64,000 nt of DNA from NCBI GenBank assembly GCA_041918175.1, contig JAYRWE010000083.1, positions 55,924-119,923 on the forward strand, given 5' to 3'. The stretch comes from JABWAN01 sp041918175 (GTDB taxonomy: Bacteria; Zhuqueibacterota; Zhuqueibacteria; Zhuqueibacterales; Zhuqueibacteraceae). Shown one piece after another: positions 57,601 to 63,926 of the stretch (its first letter is position 1; each line of letters begins with the position of its first letter). A model generated the notes under the pieces. The model was given only the letters and a program-made list of their open reading frames with translations, was not told the DNA's origin and ran no database searches. The translations under genes and the position numbers were made by a program.

Positions 57601-60600
57601 GTCACGGTAAATGGAGTGACGGAAATCACGGCGAATATCAGCATCGCGGCGAATGCAACATTCGGCGCACGCGATGTGAGCGTGACGAACAGCGGCGCGG
57701 GCGGCGGCACGGCAACGTTGCCGAGCGCTTTCACCGTGGGCGTGGCGATTCCGACGTTGACGAGCGTGGCGCCGGCAACCGGCAATCGCACGCAAACGCT
57801 CGACGTGGTGTTCAGCGGCAGCAATTTCACCGCGGGCGTGACGAGCGTGAGCTTGGGCAATGACGTGACGATCAACACCACGACCATCAACAGCGCCACG
57901 CAACTCACGGCCAATATCACCATCGCGGTCAATGCAGCATTGGGCGCGCGCGACGTGAGCGTAACCAACTCCGGCGCGGGCGGCGGCACGGCCACGTTGC
58001 CGAATGCGTTTACCATCGGCCACGCGCTGCCGAGTTTGACGAGCGTGAATCCGGCCTTTGCGAATCGCGGGCAAAATCTAGATGTGACTTTAACGGGAAA
58101 TAATTTTGCGGCGGGCTTCACGACCGTGAGCTTTGGTAATGACATTACGGTCAACAACTTGAGCGTGAACAGCCTCACGCAAATGACGGTCAATATCACC
58201 GTTGGCGCGAATGCTGTTTTGGGCGCGCGCGATGTGGCAGTCACGAATCCCACGCCAGGCGGCGGCACGGCGATTTTGCCCACGGCCTTCACCATTGGCG
58301 TGTCGATCCCAACGTTGACGAGCCTGACGCCGCAGAGCGGCATTCGCAGCCAAACTTTGAACGTGACGATGGCGGGCACGAACTTCGTGAGCAACGTCAC
58401 TACGGTGAGTTTTGGTTTTGACATCACGGTCAACGCCGTCACGGTGAATAGCGCAACGGAACTCAGCGCAAACATTTCGATTGCGCCGAACTCAGTGCTC
58501 GGCAGCCGCGATGTGAGCGTGACCAATGCTGCGCCGGGCGGCGGCACTTCGACTTTGCCGAATGCTTTCACCGTCGGCATCGGCGCGCCGACGCTCACCA
58601 GCGTTTCGCCGACGAGCGGCAATCGCGGGCAAACCGAGGATCTCATTCTCACGGGCAGCAACTTTGCCGCGGGCTTGACCACGGTGAGCTTGGGCAATGA
58701 CCTCACAATCAATTCGATCATCGTCAATAGCAGCGCGCAGCTCACGGCCAATGTCACCATCGCGGTGAATGCCGTGCTCGGCAACCGCAACGTAAGCGTG
58801 ACGAATCCGGCGCCGGGCGGCGGCACGGCAACGCTTGAAGCCGCCTTCTCCGTGGGCGTGGCAATTCCGACGCTGACAAACATTTCGCCGGCGTTTGGCA
58901 ATCTCGGTCAAACCTTGGAAGTGACGTTGTCCGGCTCGAACTTCGCGGCGAATCTCACGACCGTGAATTTCAGCGAAGGCATTACCATCAACGCGCTCAA
59001 TGTGATCAGCTTTTCGCAGATGATTGCCAATATCTCGATTGCGCCGAATGCCACTGTGGGCAGCCGCGACGTGTCCGCGACCAATCCCTCTGCCGGCGGC
59101 GGCACAGTGACATTGCGCAACGCGTTCACGGTCGGCGTCGCATCTCCGACGTTGACGGGCATTGCGCCCAATGTGGGCACACGCGGCCAATCGCTGGATG
59201 TGACTTTGAGCGGCACGAACTTCACGGCAAACGTGACGACGGCAAGTTTTGGCAATGAGATCACGGTGAATAATGTAACCGTGACGAGCGGCACGCAGCT
59301 TACGGCGAATATCACGATTGCGGCGAACGCGGCTTTCGGCGCGCGCGACGTGAGCGTGACGAATCCGGGCGCGGGCGGCGGCACGGCAACTTTGCCGAAC
59401 GCCTTCAGCGTGATCGGTCTTGCGCCGACGTTGGTGAGCATTAACCCGACGAGCGGCAATCGCGGACAAACGTTGGAAGTGCAAATGCTCGGGTCAAATT
59501 TCGCCGCGGGTGTTTCGAGCGTGAGCTTTGGCGAAGGCATCACCGTCAACTTCATCAACGTGATCAGCGCGACGCAAATCACCGCGAATATCTTTATCAC
59601 ACAAAACGCGGCGCTCGGCGCGCACGAGGTGAGCGTGACCAACGCCGGCCCGAGCGGCGGCACGGCGACTTTGCCGAACGGTTTCACCGTGGGCGTGTCG
59701 CAGCCGACGCTCACGAGCATTGCGCCGCAGAGCGGCAATCGCGGGCAATCGCTGAATGTGATATTCAACGGCTCCAACTTTGTGAGCGGCGCAACGAGCG
59801 TGAGCCTGGGCGAGGGCATCACCGTGAACAACGTCACGGTGAATAGCGCGGCGCAACTTACGGCCGGCGTGTTGATCGCGGCGAATGCGAATCTCGGCGC
59901 GCGCAACGTGAGCGTCACGACGCCGGGCGGCACGGCGAGTTTGCCGGAAGCGTTTGTGGTCAATCCGGTGACCATCGGCATCGTGTTGACGCCGTCGAGC
60001 GGCGCTCGCGGCCAAACGTTGAACGTGGTTTTTTCCGGCTCCGCTTTCGCGACGAACAACACCACGGTCGACTTTGGCAACAACGTCACCGTGAACGCAG
60101 TCACGTTCAACAGCACCACGCAAATCACAGCAAACCTCTCCATCGCCGCAAATGCGAGCTTGGGCGCGCGCGATGTGAGCGTCACGAACCCCGGGCCGAA
60201 CGGCGGCACGATTACTTTGCCGAATGCGTTCACGATCACGAGCGGCCTGCCGACGCTCTTGAGCATCGCGCCCACGAGCGGCAATCGCGGCCAAGCGCTC
60301 GACGTGATTTTCACCGGCTCGAATTTTGTGAGCGGCATCACCACCGCGAGCTTGGGCAATGACATCACGGTCAACGCCATAACGGTGACGAGCGGCACGC
60401 AACTCACGGTGAATATCACGATTGGCGCGAACGCCACGCTCGGAGTGCGCGACGTGAGCGTCACCAACAGCGGCATCGACGGCGGCACGGCGACTTTGGC
60501 CAACGCGTTTACGGTCGGCATTTCATTGCCGGGTTTGGCAAGTGTGCAACCCGCGGCCGGCAATCGCGGCCAAACGTTGACGCTCACTTTGATCGGCTCG

Positions 60601-62193
60601 AATTTCTCGAGCGGATTGACGAGCGTGAATTTGGGCGCGGACCTCACAATCAATTCGACGACGGTCACGAGCAGCACGCAACTGACGGTGAATATCACCA
60701 TCGGCGCGAATGCGGCGCTCGGCCTGCGCGACGTGAGCGTGACGAACTCCGGACCGGGCGGCGGCACGGCAACTTTGCCCAATGCGTTTAATGTCGGCAC
60801 TTCGATTCCACTGGTGACGAGCATCACGCCGGCGAATGCCATGCGCAGTCAAACGTTGGACGTGATTGTGGCGGGCAGCAATTTTATTGCGAATGCCACC
60901 ACGCTCAACCTCGGCAATGACATCACGATCAACACGCTCGTGGTGAATAGCGCAACGCAACTCACGGCGAATATCACGGTTGCTTCGAACGCCGTGCTGG
61001 GCGCGCGCGATGTGAGCGTGACGAATCCTCCGCCGGGCGGCGGCACCGGAACATTGGTGAATGGCTTCACGATCGGCGGCGTGCCGCCGACTTTGACGAA
61101 CGTTGCGCCGGCAAGCGGCAATCGTCTGCAAACGCTCGATGTCGTGCTCACGGGCACGAACTTCTTGGGCGGCTTGACGAGCGTGAGCTTCGGCCCCGCT
61201 GGAAGCGGCGACATCACGATCAATAGCACAACGATCAACAGCAGCACGCAGCTCACGGCGAATATCACCATCAGCGCGAGCGCAACCACAGGCCCGCGCG
61301 ACGTGAGCGTGAGCAACAGCGGTCCGGGCAGCGGCAGTGCGGTGTTGCCGAACAGTTTCACCGTCACCACCGGCGCGCCGACGCTCGCCGCGATTGCGCC
61401 GCAGAGCGGCAAACGCAACGAGACGCTCAACGTCACGTTCACGGGCACGAATTTCTTCAGCGGCATCAGCAGTGTGGATTTCGGCGGCGGCATCACTGTT
61501 ACGGCGATCACGGTGCAGAGCCAAGCGCAACTCACGGCGACGATCAAGATCGACTCGCTCGCGACGTTGGGCTTGCGCAATGTGGCGGTAACGAATGCTG
61601 CGCCGGGCGGCGGCGTGGCCGTGTTGAACAATGCTTTCACAGTGCGCGCACAAGGCGCGGCGAAGTTTCTCATCTCCGGCTTTGTTCGCACCTCCGAAGG
61701 CACCGGCATCAGCGGTGTGTTATTGGAAGGTTTGCCGGATAATCCCACCACGGATGCGACGGGCTTTTATCAAGGCTCGGTCAATCCGGGATTCTCCGAC
61801 GAGGTGCGGCCCGTGAAAGGCGGCTTTACATTCGCGCCGGTCACGCGCAGCTACAACAACGTGCAAGCGGATATGCTCGCGCAAGACTACACCGCGCTTC
61901 TCGAGCAAAAGAGTTTTGCGTATCCCGCGCCCTTCAATCCGAGTTTGGAAACGGTGCAGATTCGTTTCGTGTTCGAGTCTGCGACCGAGGCCACGCTCAA
62001 GATTATGGACGCTGCGGGCGACGTGGTGCATGAGGTGGAGAACCCCGGCGGAGTGGGCAGAACCGGCGAGATTATTGTGAGTTGGGATGGCCGCAACGGA
62101 CGCGGCGAAATGGTAGCGAACGGGATTTACTTCTACGTTATCACAACCAGCAGTCAAGAACGCATCACCGGCAAAATTGCGGTGCTGCGGTAA
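42694..62193 (+). CDS. giant secreted protein with 65 IPT/TIG-type repeats
   Basis: One uninterrupted frame encodes 6,499 residues. Order: signal peptide (about 27-48, FILSLAWCSLFALQTNAAA); N-terminal beta domain (about 92-280, with VSLPFGFSFYG and SNNGFLTFGG); 65 tandem IPT/TIG-like Ig repeats (282 to about 6317) of mostly 93 residues (279 bp); a carboxypeptidase-regulatory-like domain (about 6325-6405); and a FlgD-like / type IX-style C-terminal domain (about 6411-6499, with YPAPFNPSLETVQI, GNGIYFY-like turn and GKIAVLR end). Each repeat has the pattern xxPxxGxRxQTLDV, TGxNF, FGxDIT-N, ATQLTANITI and GARDVSVTNP. It is probably a long surface fibre or adhesin. The sense codons lack the complements of stop codons, which explains long antisense open frames. 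A PorV/PorQ-like gene follows. Confidence 0.9.
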   Translation: MKSRMHPTRNGLAVGASSFRLPTFVRNPLFILSLAWCSLFALQTNAAATPLSFALAPRTAVADETARALDAPAPAATLTPRAPLPASGGPDAFGYEFIDSDSPGGPTFQWFDISGLGTPLNLADDGFANVSLPFGFSFYGATKNSVVISNNGFLTFGGDGSDRNNDDIPDPNSPNDIIAPFWDNLQSTGGNVYHYYDSANGRFIVQYHNVTGHGDPDTHTFQVILQTNGQILFQYLTLGETLDRCTIGIENASGSTGLQVVANDDYLHNNLAIRFATPNAVPTVTSAAPNAGNRLQTLDVVITGTGFATSVTSVNFGAGITVNSTTINSATQLTANITIDAAAATGARNVQVINAPPGGGTATLTNGFTVNNPIPTLIAATPNTAALGQTLNVVLTGTNFISGVSVASFGADITVNTNTVNSSTQITANITIGAAAVTGPRNVIVVNSTPGGGTATLTNGFAINNNVPTITSATPNFGTRTQTLNVILAGSNFVNGVTTADFGADVTVNSVIANSATQLTANITIGAAAALGARNVVVTNPPPGGGSATLTSGFTINNPTPTLTSIAPTIATREQTLDLVLTGTGFLSSVSTVSFGANVTVNTTTVNSATQITANVTIAANAALGARDVSVTNPAPGGGTATLAGSLTINNPTLSLTSINPAVANQGQTLNVVFTGTGFLNGATTVDFGANVTINTTTVNSATQLTANITVGAAAALGARNVSVTNPAPGGGTATLTNGFSIGLAAPTLTSIAPTSGERLATLNVVFTGTNFVNGATTVDFGADVTINSVTVNSASSLTANITIASSAVLGSRNVSVTNPAPGGGTATLTNGFTVLNPSPSLTSLAPTSGDRGATLDVILTGANFVSGSTVNFGSNITVNSTTINSTTQITANISIATIAATGARDVTVTNAAPGGGSSTLTSGFTVTNPLPTLASLNPASAFQGQTLNVVLTGTNFISGVSTVDFGGDVTINTTTVNSATQITANISVSANAVVGARNVAVSNPAPGGGTATLTNGFTINYNAPTLTNVVPNNGNRVQTLDVTLTGSNFIASVTTVDFGADIAINSITVNSATSLTANITIAETAITGLRNVSVTNPAPGGGTATLNNGFAVNNPAPVLSQVNPNVGARSETIDVILTGENFLHNITTASFGSGITVNAITVNTPTQLTANISIASNATLGSRNVAVTNPAPGGGTATFVNAFSVVNPTPTLTSVAPALGLQSQTLNVVFTGTGFITGLTSVNFGADITINSTTINSLTQLTANITLGANAAVGARDVSVTNVAPGGGTATLTGGFTVGYNAPTLTSIAPINANRLQTLDVVFTGTNFITGVTTVDFGANVTINSVTVNSATQLTANIFIAGGATLGVRNVSVTNPVPAGGTATLPNAFTIGNPAPLFTNLAPTVGEREQTLDVVLTGGNFVDGLTSVIFGAGITVNTTTINSATQLTANITIAPTAATGARTVAVTNAAPGGGTASFVNGFNVNNAAPTLTNAAPASVSRGQTVNVVLAGSHFYVDASSVNFGPDITINSTTINSLAQITANITVSVNAALGARDIAVMNAAPGGGTATLAGGLSIEFPTITITNAAPNAGNRLQTLDVVVTGSNFLAGATSVSFGNGIVVNSTTVNSATQLTANITIAALAASGPREVTVSNPPPGGGSATLTNGFTVNNPAPLLTSATPNAGNRLQTLDVVLVGDNFIDGVTSVSFGNDITINATTVNSATQLTANISIGVNAALGARNVVVTNVAPNGGSVTLTNGFTINNPIPILTSLAPTLGLQGQTLNVILTGDNFINGVTSASFGSGTTINSTTVNSATQITANISVAANATLGARDVVVTNAAPNGGIATLAGGFTVGLPTLTLTSINPVIGNRLQTLDVVMTGTNFVAGATTASFGADITVNSTTVTSSTQLTANVTITGTAATGPRAASVTNPDPGGSTATLNNSFIVNNPTPQVTSITPNFGSRGETLDIALVGDNFITGLTTASFGAEITVNALTVVDAAHMTANISIAANATLGARTVVVSNPAPGGGSVTFVNGFTIANPTPTLTIIAPTLGLQGQTLDVVLTGSGFINGLSSVSFGNEVTINTTAVNSGTQITANITIAANATVGTRDVSVTNPAPGGGTATLANAFSVNNPAPVLTSLAPSSALLGQTLNVILTGNNFVDGVSSVSFGNGISINATTINSATQITANISIAANAALGARDVSVTNSAPGGGAATLTNGFNVGQPTLTLTSINPVAANRLQTLDVTMTGTDFIIGTTTASFGPDIIVNSVTVTSATQLTANITITANAATGARSVSVTNPGISTATLNNSFIVNNPTPQVTSITPNFGSRGETLDIALVGDNFIAGLTTTSFGAGITVNALTVVDAANMTANISIAANATLGARTVVVSNPAPGGGSVTFVNGFTIANPTPTLTSIAPTSGLQGQTLDVILNGSGFIDGLSSVSFGNEITINSTTVNSGTQITANITIAANATVGTRDVSVTNAAPGGGTATLNAAFTIGYNAPTLTSLLPSIGARLQNLNVVLTGSNFIDGVTTADFGADVTVNSVTANSATQLTANITIAANAALGTRNVSVTNPTPAGGTATLPNSFTIINPAPVLSTLTPNAGAREATLDVVITGENFIAGLTSASFGNDITINSTTINSATQLTANITIGAAATLGLRNVSVTNPAPGGGTATLVNSFNVSTILPAITSATPNSGNRLQTLDVILAGNNFIAGNTSVSFGNDVTINTTTVNSATQLTANITIAANAVLGSRDIIVTNSGLGGGSATLTNGFTINNPAPLLTSVNPTLGLQGQTLNVILTGDNFIDGVSSVSFGNEITINTTTVNSATQITANITIAANATSGSRDVSVTNAAPNGGTSTLAGGFTVGFSTITLTSLNPVVGNRLQTLDVVMTGTNFLTGLTTASFGPDITVNSVAVNSATQLTANITITANATTGARSVSVTNPDPGGSTATLTNSFIVNNPTPQLTNLTPNLGGRSETLDIAMTGENFINGLTTVSFGAGITVNSVTVIDPTQMTVNVTIAANAALGARTVVVTNPAPGGGSVTFINGFTVANPAPVLTSIAPTSGLQGETLNVVLNGSGFIDGLSTISFGNEITVNSITVISNAQASANLTIAANATVGMRDVSVTNPAPGGGVATLNAAFTIGFNAPTLTSLAPSIGARLQTLNVVLNGSNFVNGVTTADFGADVTINSVVANSATQLTANITIAANATLGTRDVSVTNPAPAGGSATLPNSFTITNPAPALASVAPNTGERETTLDVIVTGNNFIDGVTSVDFGNGIIINTTTINSATQLTVNLTITPSAATGQRNVVVTNAAPGGGAATLVNNFTVTNAAPILTSIAPAFVSRGQTVDIVFTGAHFYQDATTANLGNDITINSTTANSLTQLTVNITVGANAALDARDVSVTNAAPGGGTATLAAALTVGFPTITLTNATPNTGNRLQTLDVVLTGSNFVNGSTSVNFGNDIAVNSTTVNSSTQLTANITIAANAVLGTRDVTVTNPPPGGGSATLNAGFTVNNPAPVLTSLAPISGNRLQTLDVVLTGENFIDGVTSVSFGNDVTLNTTTINSATQLTANISIALNATLGLRDVIVTNVQGGSAVLTDGFTINNPTPILTSVAPTLGLQGQTLNVILTGDNFINGVSSVSLGNDITINATTINSATQITANVSIAANAGLGARDVVVTNSAPGGGNATLAAGFTVGFNAPTLTQVNPPLGARFQTLDVTLTGSNFIAGVTTVNFGAGITINNTTVNSAAQLTANITITAAAATGGRSVSVTNPDPGGATATLNNAFTVTNPTPALTNVTPNNGSRGQTLDVVLDGENFITGGTTISFGSGITVNAITVNTPQQMSVNISIADNAGLGTRNLVVSNPAPGGGSVTFINGFTIANPAPALTSIAPTLGLQNQTLNVVLNGEGFIAGLTTLSLGNDIAINSLTVISTTQLSANLTISANAIIGPRDVSLTNVAPGGGTSTLAGAFTVGYNAPTLTTVSPNVGARLQTLNVVLTGSQFISGVTSVDFGSDIAVNSVNVNSATQLTANLTIAVNAALGARDVSVTNPTPGGGSVTLTNGFVVNNPVPVVTSVSPNAGNRQQTLDVLISGNNFIDGVTSVSFGNDISINTTTINSATQLTANITIGLNAAVGPRTVLVTNAAPGGGTATFSNGFTVGVSSPVLTSLAPTTGARFQTLDVVLNGSNFMSNVTTVSFGNDIVVNSVNVTSLTELTANITIGPNAALGARDVTVTNPPPDGGSSTLAGAFTVTNPTPQLTNVAPSLGSIGQTLQVVLTGNNFLSGVSTVNFGNDITINSTTVNSSGQITVDITIDLNAATGPRSVSVTNSAPGGGTATLTNVFSVGIPAPTLVSIVPNTGNRLQTLDVTLFGTNFINGQTTVSFGNNINVNSITFTSSTQVTANLTLAVNAALGARNVTVSNPGPLGGTATLENGFTVGVAIPTLTSISPTFGNRGQTLNVVMLGSNFTGGVTTADFGSGITVNSVTVNSATQLTANITLAANAALGVRDVSVANPNPGGGTATLTNAFTVGIAIPTLASITPASALRGQTLDVILSGSNFIVGVTTIDLGNDVTFNAINFNSTTEITANITIGNGAAIGPREVSVSNPGPNGGTATLTNGFTINVIGPTLTSIAPNSGNRSQTLDVIFNGTNFSAGVTTVSLGSDVTVNAVTVNSSTQVTANLTIAGNAALGTRDVSVTNVGPGGGTATLPSAFTVGIAIPTLTSLTPNSGNRSQTLNVVMAGSNFSAGTTTVNFGGDITVNSVNVNSATQLTTNISIGANAALGVREVSVTNTAPGGGTATLLNAFTVGGAVPTLLSLTPQGGNRGETFNVVLTGTNFANGLTTINLGNDITINSVAFNNGTQMTANITIAANAVLGARNVSVSNPPPGGGTATLPNAFTVGSAIPTLTSVNPQNGNRGQTLNVTLSGSNFTSGVTSVSFGNEITINSVTVNGVTEITANISIAANATFGARDVSVTNSGAGGGTATLPSAFTVGVAIPTLTSVAPATGNRTQTLDVVFSGSNFTAGVTSVSLGNDVTINTTTINSATQLTANITIAVNAALGARDVSVTNSGAGGGTATLPNAFTIGHALPSLTSVNPAFANRGQNLDVTLTGNNFAAGFTTVSFGNDITVNNLSVNSLTQMTVNITVGANAVLGARDVAVTNPTPGGGTAILPTAFTIGVSIPTLTSLTPQSGIRSQTLNVTMAGTNFVSNVTTVSFGFDITVNAVTVNSATELSANISIAPNSVLGSRDVSVTNAAPGGGTSTLPNAFTVGIGAPTLTSVSPTSGNRGQTEDLILTGSNFAAGLTTVSLGNDLTINSIIVNSSAQLTANVTIAVNAVLGNRNVSVTNPAPGGGTATLEAAFSVGVAIPTLTNISPAFGNLGQTLEVTLSGSNFAANLTTVNFSEGITINALNVISFSQMIANISIAPNATVGSRDVSATNPSAGGGTVTLRNAFTVGVASPTLTGIAPNVGTRGQSLDVTLSGTNFTANVTTASFGNEITVNNVTVTSGTQLTANITIAANAAFGARDVSVTNPGAGGGTATLPNAFSVIGLAPTLVSINPTSGNRGQTLEVQMLGSNFAAGVSSVSFGEGITVNFINVISATQITANIFITQNAALGAHEVSVTNAGPSGGTATLPNGFTVGVSQPTLTSIAPQSGNRGQSLNVIFNGSNFVSGATSVSLGEGITVNNVTVNSAAQLTAGVLIAANANLGARNVSVTTPGGTASLPEAFVVNPVTIGIVLTPSSGARGQTLNVVFSGSAFATNNTTVDFGNNVTVNAVTFNSTTQITANLSIAANASLGARDVSVTNPGPNGGTITLPNAFTITSGLPTLLSIAPTSGNRGQALDVIFTGSNFVSGITTASLGNDITVNAITVTSGTQLTVNITIGANATLGVRDVSVTNSGIDGGTATLANAFTVGISLPGLASVQPAAGNRGQTLTLTLIGSNFSSGLTSVNLGADLTINSTTVTSSTQLTVNITIGANAALGLRDVSVTNSGPGGGTATLPNAFNVGTSIPLVTSITPANAMRSQTLDVIVAGSNFIANATTLNLGNDITINTLVVNSATQLTANITVASNAVLGARDVSVTNPPPGGGTGTLVNGFTIGGVPPTLTNVAPASGNRLQTLDVVLTGTNFLGGLTSVSFGPAGSGDITINSTTINSSTQLTANITISASATTGPRDVSVSNSGPGSGSAVLPNSFTVTTGAPTLAAIAPQSGKRNETLNVTFTGTNFFSGISSVDFGGGITVTAITVQSQAQLTATIKIDSLATLGLRNVAVTNAAPGGGVAVLNNAFTVRAQGAAKFLISGFVRTSEGTGISGVLLEGLPDNPTTDATGFYQGSVNPGFSDEVRPVKGGFTFAPVTRSYNNVQADMLAQDYTALLEQKSFAYPAPFNPSLETVQIRFVFESATEATLKIMDAAGDVVHEVENPGGVGRTGEIIVSWDGRNGRGEMVANGIYFYVITTSSQERITGKIAVLR
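43537..61647 (+). repeat. 65-unit tandem coding repeat (about 279 bp each)
   Basis: Unit starts at 43537, 43816, 44095 and 44374 are exactly 279 bp apart, and counting unit openings gives 65. Units 1-44 show a higher-order pattern: four-unit blocks recur at units 18-21, 22-25, 29-32 and 38-41, and units 12-17 resemble 32-37. Units 46-63 are a more uniform subtype joined by a VGxxIPTLTS linker. The stretch 48541-48645 is identical to 49651-49755, evidence of recent duplication or conversion. Confidence 0.88.
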
Positions 62194-62197
62194 CAAG

Positions 62198-62352
62198 CTC
62201 GTAGTGACCCCTTGAGGGGTTGGCGTTCAAATTCGGTAATCATCGTAGCCCCGGCCCCTTGTGGGCCGCTGTTCTTGCACGTTGCATTGCCCCACAAGGG
62301 GGCAGGACTACCGATTTTGCTCGTCAAACCTCATTCGGCGTCACTACGAACG
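62198..62352. repeat. nested palindromic element, family 5
   Basis: Outer ends CTCGTAGTGAC (62198-62208) and GTCACTACGAACG (62340-62352) are inverted copies. Just inside the left end is the palindrome ACCCCTTGAGGGGT (62207-62220), and further in two arms carry GGCCCCTTGTGGGCC and TGCCCCACAAGGGGGCA, preceded or followed by TCGGTA/TACCGA. It fills the gap between the giant gene and the PorV/PorQ-like gene. Confidence 0.65.
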
Positions 62353-62372
62353 ACCCCAAAGAGGAAACAACC

Positions 62373-63671
62373 ATGCAAAAAAGAATCTCTCTTGGGCTGC
62401 TGACTTTAGCTATCATCGCTAGTCCGATGTTGCTAGAGAGCTCATCCGCGCAAGACGGTGGTTTGCCCGGTGCGTATTTGCGCATCGGCGCCGGCGTGCG
62501 CGGCATGGGCACGGGTGGAGCATTTGTGGCCGTGGCCAACGACATTTCCGCGGGCTATTGGAACCCCGCGGGCTTGGGACTCATGACTGTGCCGGAAATC
62601 GGCGGCATGTATTCCTTGCTCTCGTTGGATCGGCAATATAACTATGCCGCGGGCGCATATCCGCTGGGCTCAGTCGGCACGCTCGGCGTGAGTTGGATCA
62701 ATTACAACGTCGGCAATATCGAAGCGCGCAACGGCGGCGGCGCGGTGATCGGCACGCTTTCCAACAATGAAAACGCGCTGCTCTTTTCTTATGGCAAACA
62801 AGTCGCGTCGCAATTCGCGTTGGGCGCGAGCGCGAAGCTGCTCTTTCATAGCCTCGCGGGCAGCAGCGCCTCGGGCATGGGTTTCGATCTCGGCGCGCGC
62901 TTCATGCCTTCGCCGCGCGTGTCGCTCGGCGCAAGCGTGCAAAACCTCGGCGCGAAGTTGAAGTGGAACACCACGGCGCAAACCGAAAGCAAATTTCCCA
63001 CGCTCACGCGTTTGGGTCTGCTCGTCAAGCCGCTCGACATGATCAACTTCGCCGCGGATTATGAAATCAATAGCCAACAAAAAGGGCAATGGCACGTGGG
63101 CTGGGAAGTGTTGATGAGCGAATATCTCAACCTGCGCGCGGGCAACGACAATGGCAGCATTACGCTCGGCGCCTCGCTCGTGAACATTGCCGCGGTGAAT
63201 AACACGTTGGAGTTGGATTACGGCTTCAGCAAAGATCCGGTCGATCAAACCGCGACGCATCGCTTCGCGTTCTTGCTGCGCTTCCGTCCGCCGGCTTATG
63301 CGCCCATGCCGACCACGGTCACGGGCGCGCCGAAAATCAAGCCGCTGAAAAAGCAGCCCGCCCCCAAGTTCGTGCCGGGCAAACGTTTCGGCGCGGAATC
63401 CGGCACATTCTTCAAAGCCAGCGTCGTGGAAATTCGTCCGAACTATTGGATCATCACGCTCGGCGAAAATCAAGGTTTGAATGTCGGCATGCGGCTCGAA
63501 CTCTTTCAAGCCTTGCAAGCGAATGAAACCGGCCGCACCTATGGCAAAGCCGAAGCCTTTGAAGTGCGCCAACGCCACGCCATCATCAAAATTCTCGAAC
63601 CCAGTTCCTACGTGCCCGCGGTCGGCGAGAATATCTTGCTCAAACTCTGGAACACCCACGCGGAGAATTGA
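62373..63671 (+). CDS. PorV/PorQ-like outer-membrane beta-barrel protein
   Basis: The 432-residue protein has a signal peptide (about 1-25, ending SSAQ). A PorV/PorQ (UPF0164/FadL-like) barrel follows, opening with AYLRIGAGVRGMGTGGAFVA, ISAGYWNPAGL and further alternating strands to about residue 310. The C-terminal 115 residues are a soluble extension with a basic linker (KPLKKQPAPK) and a small beta domain. PorV-type proteins carry type IX cargo between the translocon and the surface, so this one could serve the adjacent giant protein; other T9SS genes are not in the window. A GAGGA ribosome-binding site lies 8 bases before ATG 62373. Confidence 0.82.
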   Translation: MQKRISLGLLTLAIIASPMLLESSSAQDGGLPGAYLRIGAGVRGMGTGGAFVAVANDISAGYWNPAGLGLMTVPEIGGMYSLLSLDRQYNYAAGAYPLGSVGTLGVSWINYNVGNIEARNGGGAVIGTLSNNENALLFSYGKQVASQFALGASAKLLFHSLAGSSASGMGFDLGARFMPSPRVSLGASVQNLGAKLKWNTTAQTESKFPTLTRLGLLVKPLDMINFAADYEINSQQKGQWHVGWEVLMSEYLNLRAGNDNGSITLGASLVNIAAVNNTLELDYGFSKDPVDQTATHRFAFLLRFRPPAYAPMPTTVTGAPKIKPLKKQPAPKFVPGKRFGAESGTFFKASVVEIRPNYWIITLGENQGLNVGMRLELFQALQANETGRTYGKAEAFEVRQRHAIIKILEPSSYVPAVGENILLKLWNTHAEN

Positions 63672-63697
63672 ACGCAGCATTTGTAGGGGATGATTTC

Positions 63698-63773
63698 AAA
63701 GCAAAACCATTTTTGGCAAAACGATTCGAAGCACTGATTGAATTCGTTTTGCCGGAAATGGTTTTGCTTTTTT
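63698..63773. terminator. long-arm terminator after the PorV/PorQ-like gene
   Basis: Arms AAAGCAAAACCATTT...GGCAAAACGATTC (63698-63727) and the inverted copy (63740-63770) pair over about 30 bp with few mismatches. A T-run at 63768-63773 follows. The length suggests either a strong terminator or a repeat element that serves as one. Confidence 0.6.
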
Positions 63774-63895
63774 GTTTTGGCGGATGAAGCTGGTTCATAA
63801 TACACTCCTTACGGTTTTATGTTGTTTGGTGTGGGTCATTGCAAGACAATGACACTATGGTGGCAACCATACGCCGAAGGCGTTACAGACCTCAG

Positions 63896-63926
63896 CCCAG
63901 GGTGCCCAGCTTCTGGGCACCCTGGG
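63896..63926. repeat. perfect 14-bp hairpin within a palindrome cluster
   Basis: CCCAGGGTGCCCAG and CTGGGCACCCTGGG form a perfect 14-bp stem with loop CTT. Small palindromes CGCCGAAGGCG (63871-63881) and ACACCGAAGGTGT flank it. The GC-rich stem with flanking GAAGGNGTT motifs looks like an interspersed repeat rather than a terminator, as no T-run follows. Confidence 0.6.

Noticed and set aside
43417..62196. Long open frames on the minus strand across the giant gene (up to 990 codons)
   Set aside because: They are antisense of the repeat array, repeat with the same 279-bp period, and follow from sense codon choice that avoids complements of stops. They lack signal peptides and recognisable domains.
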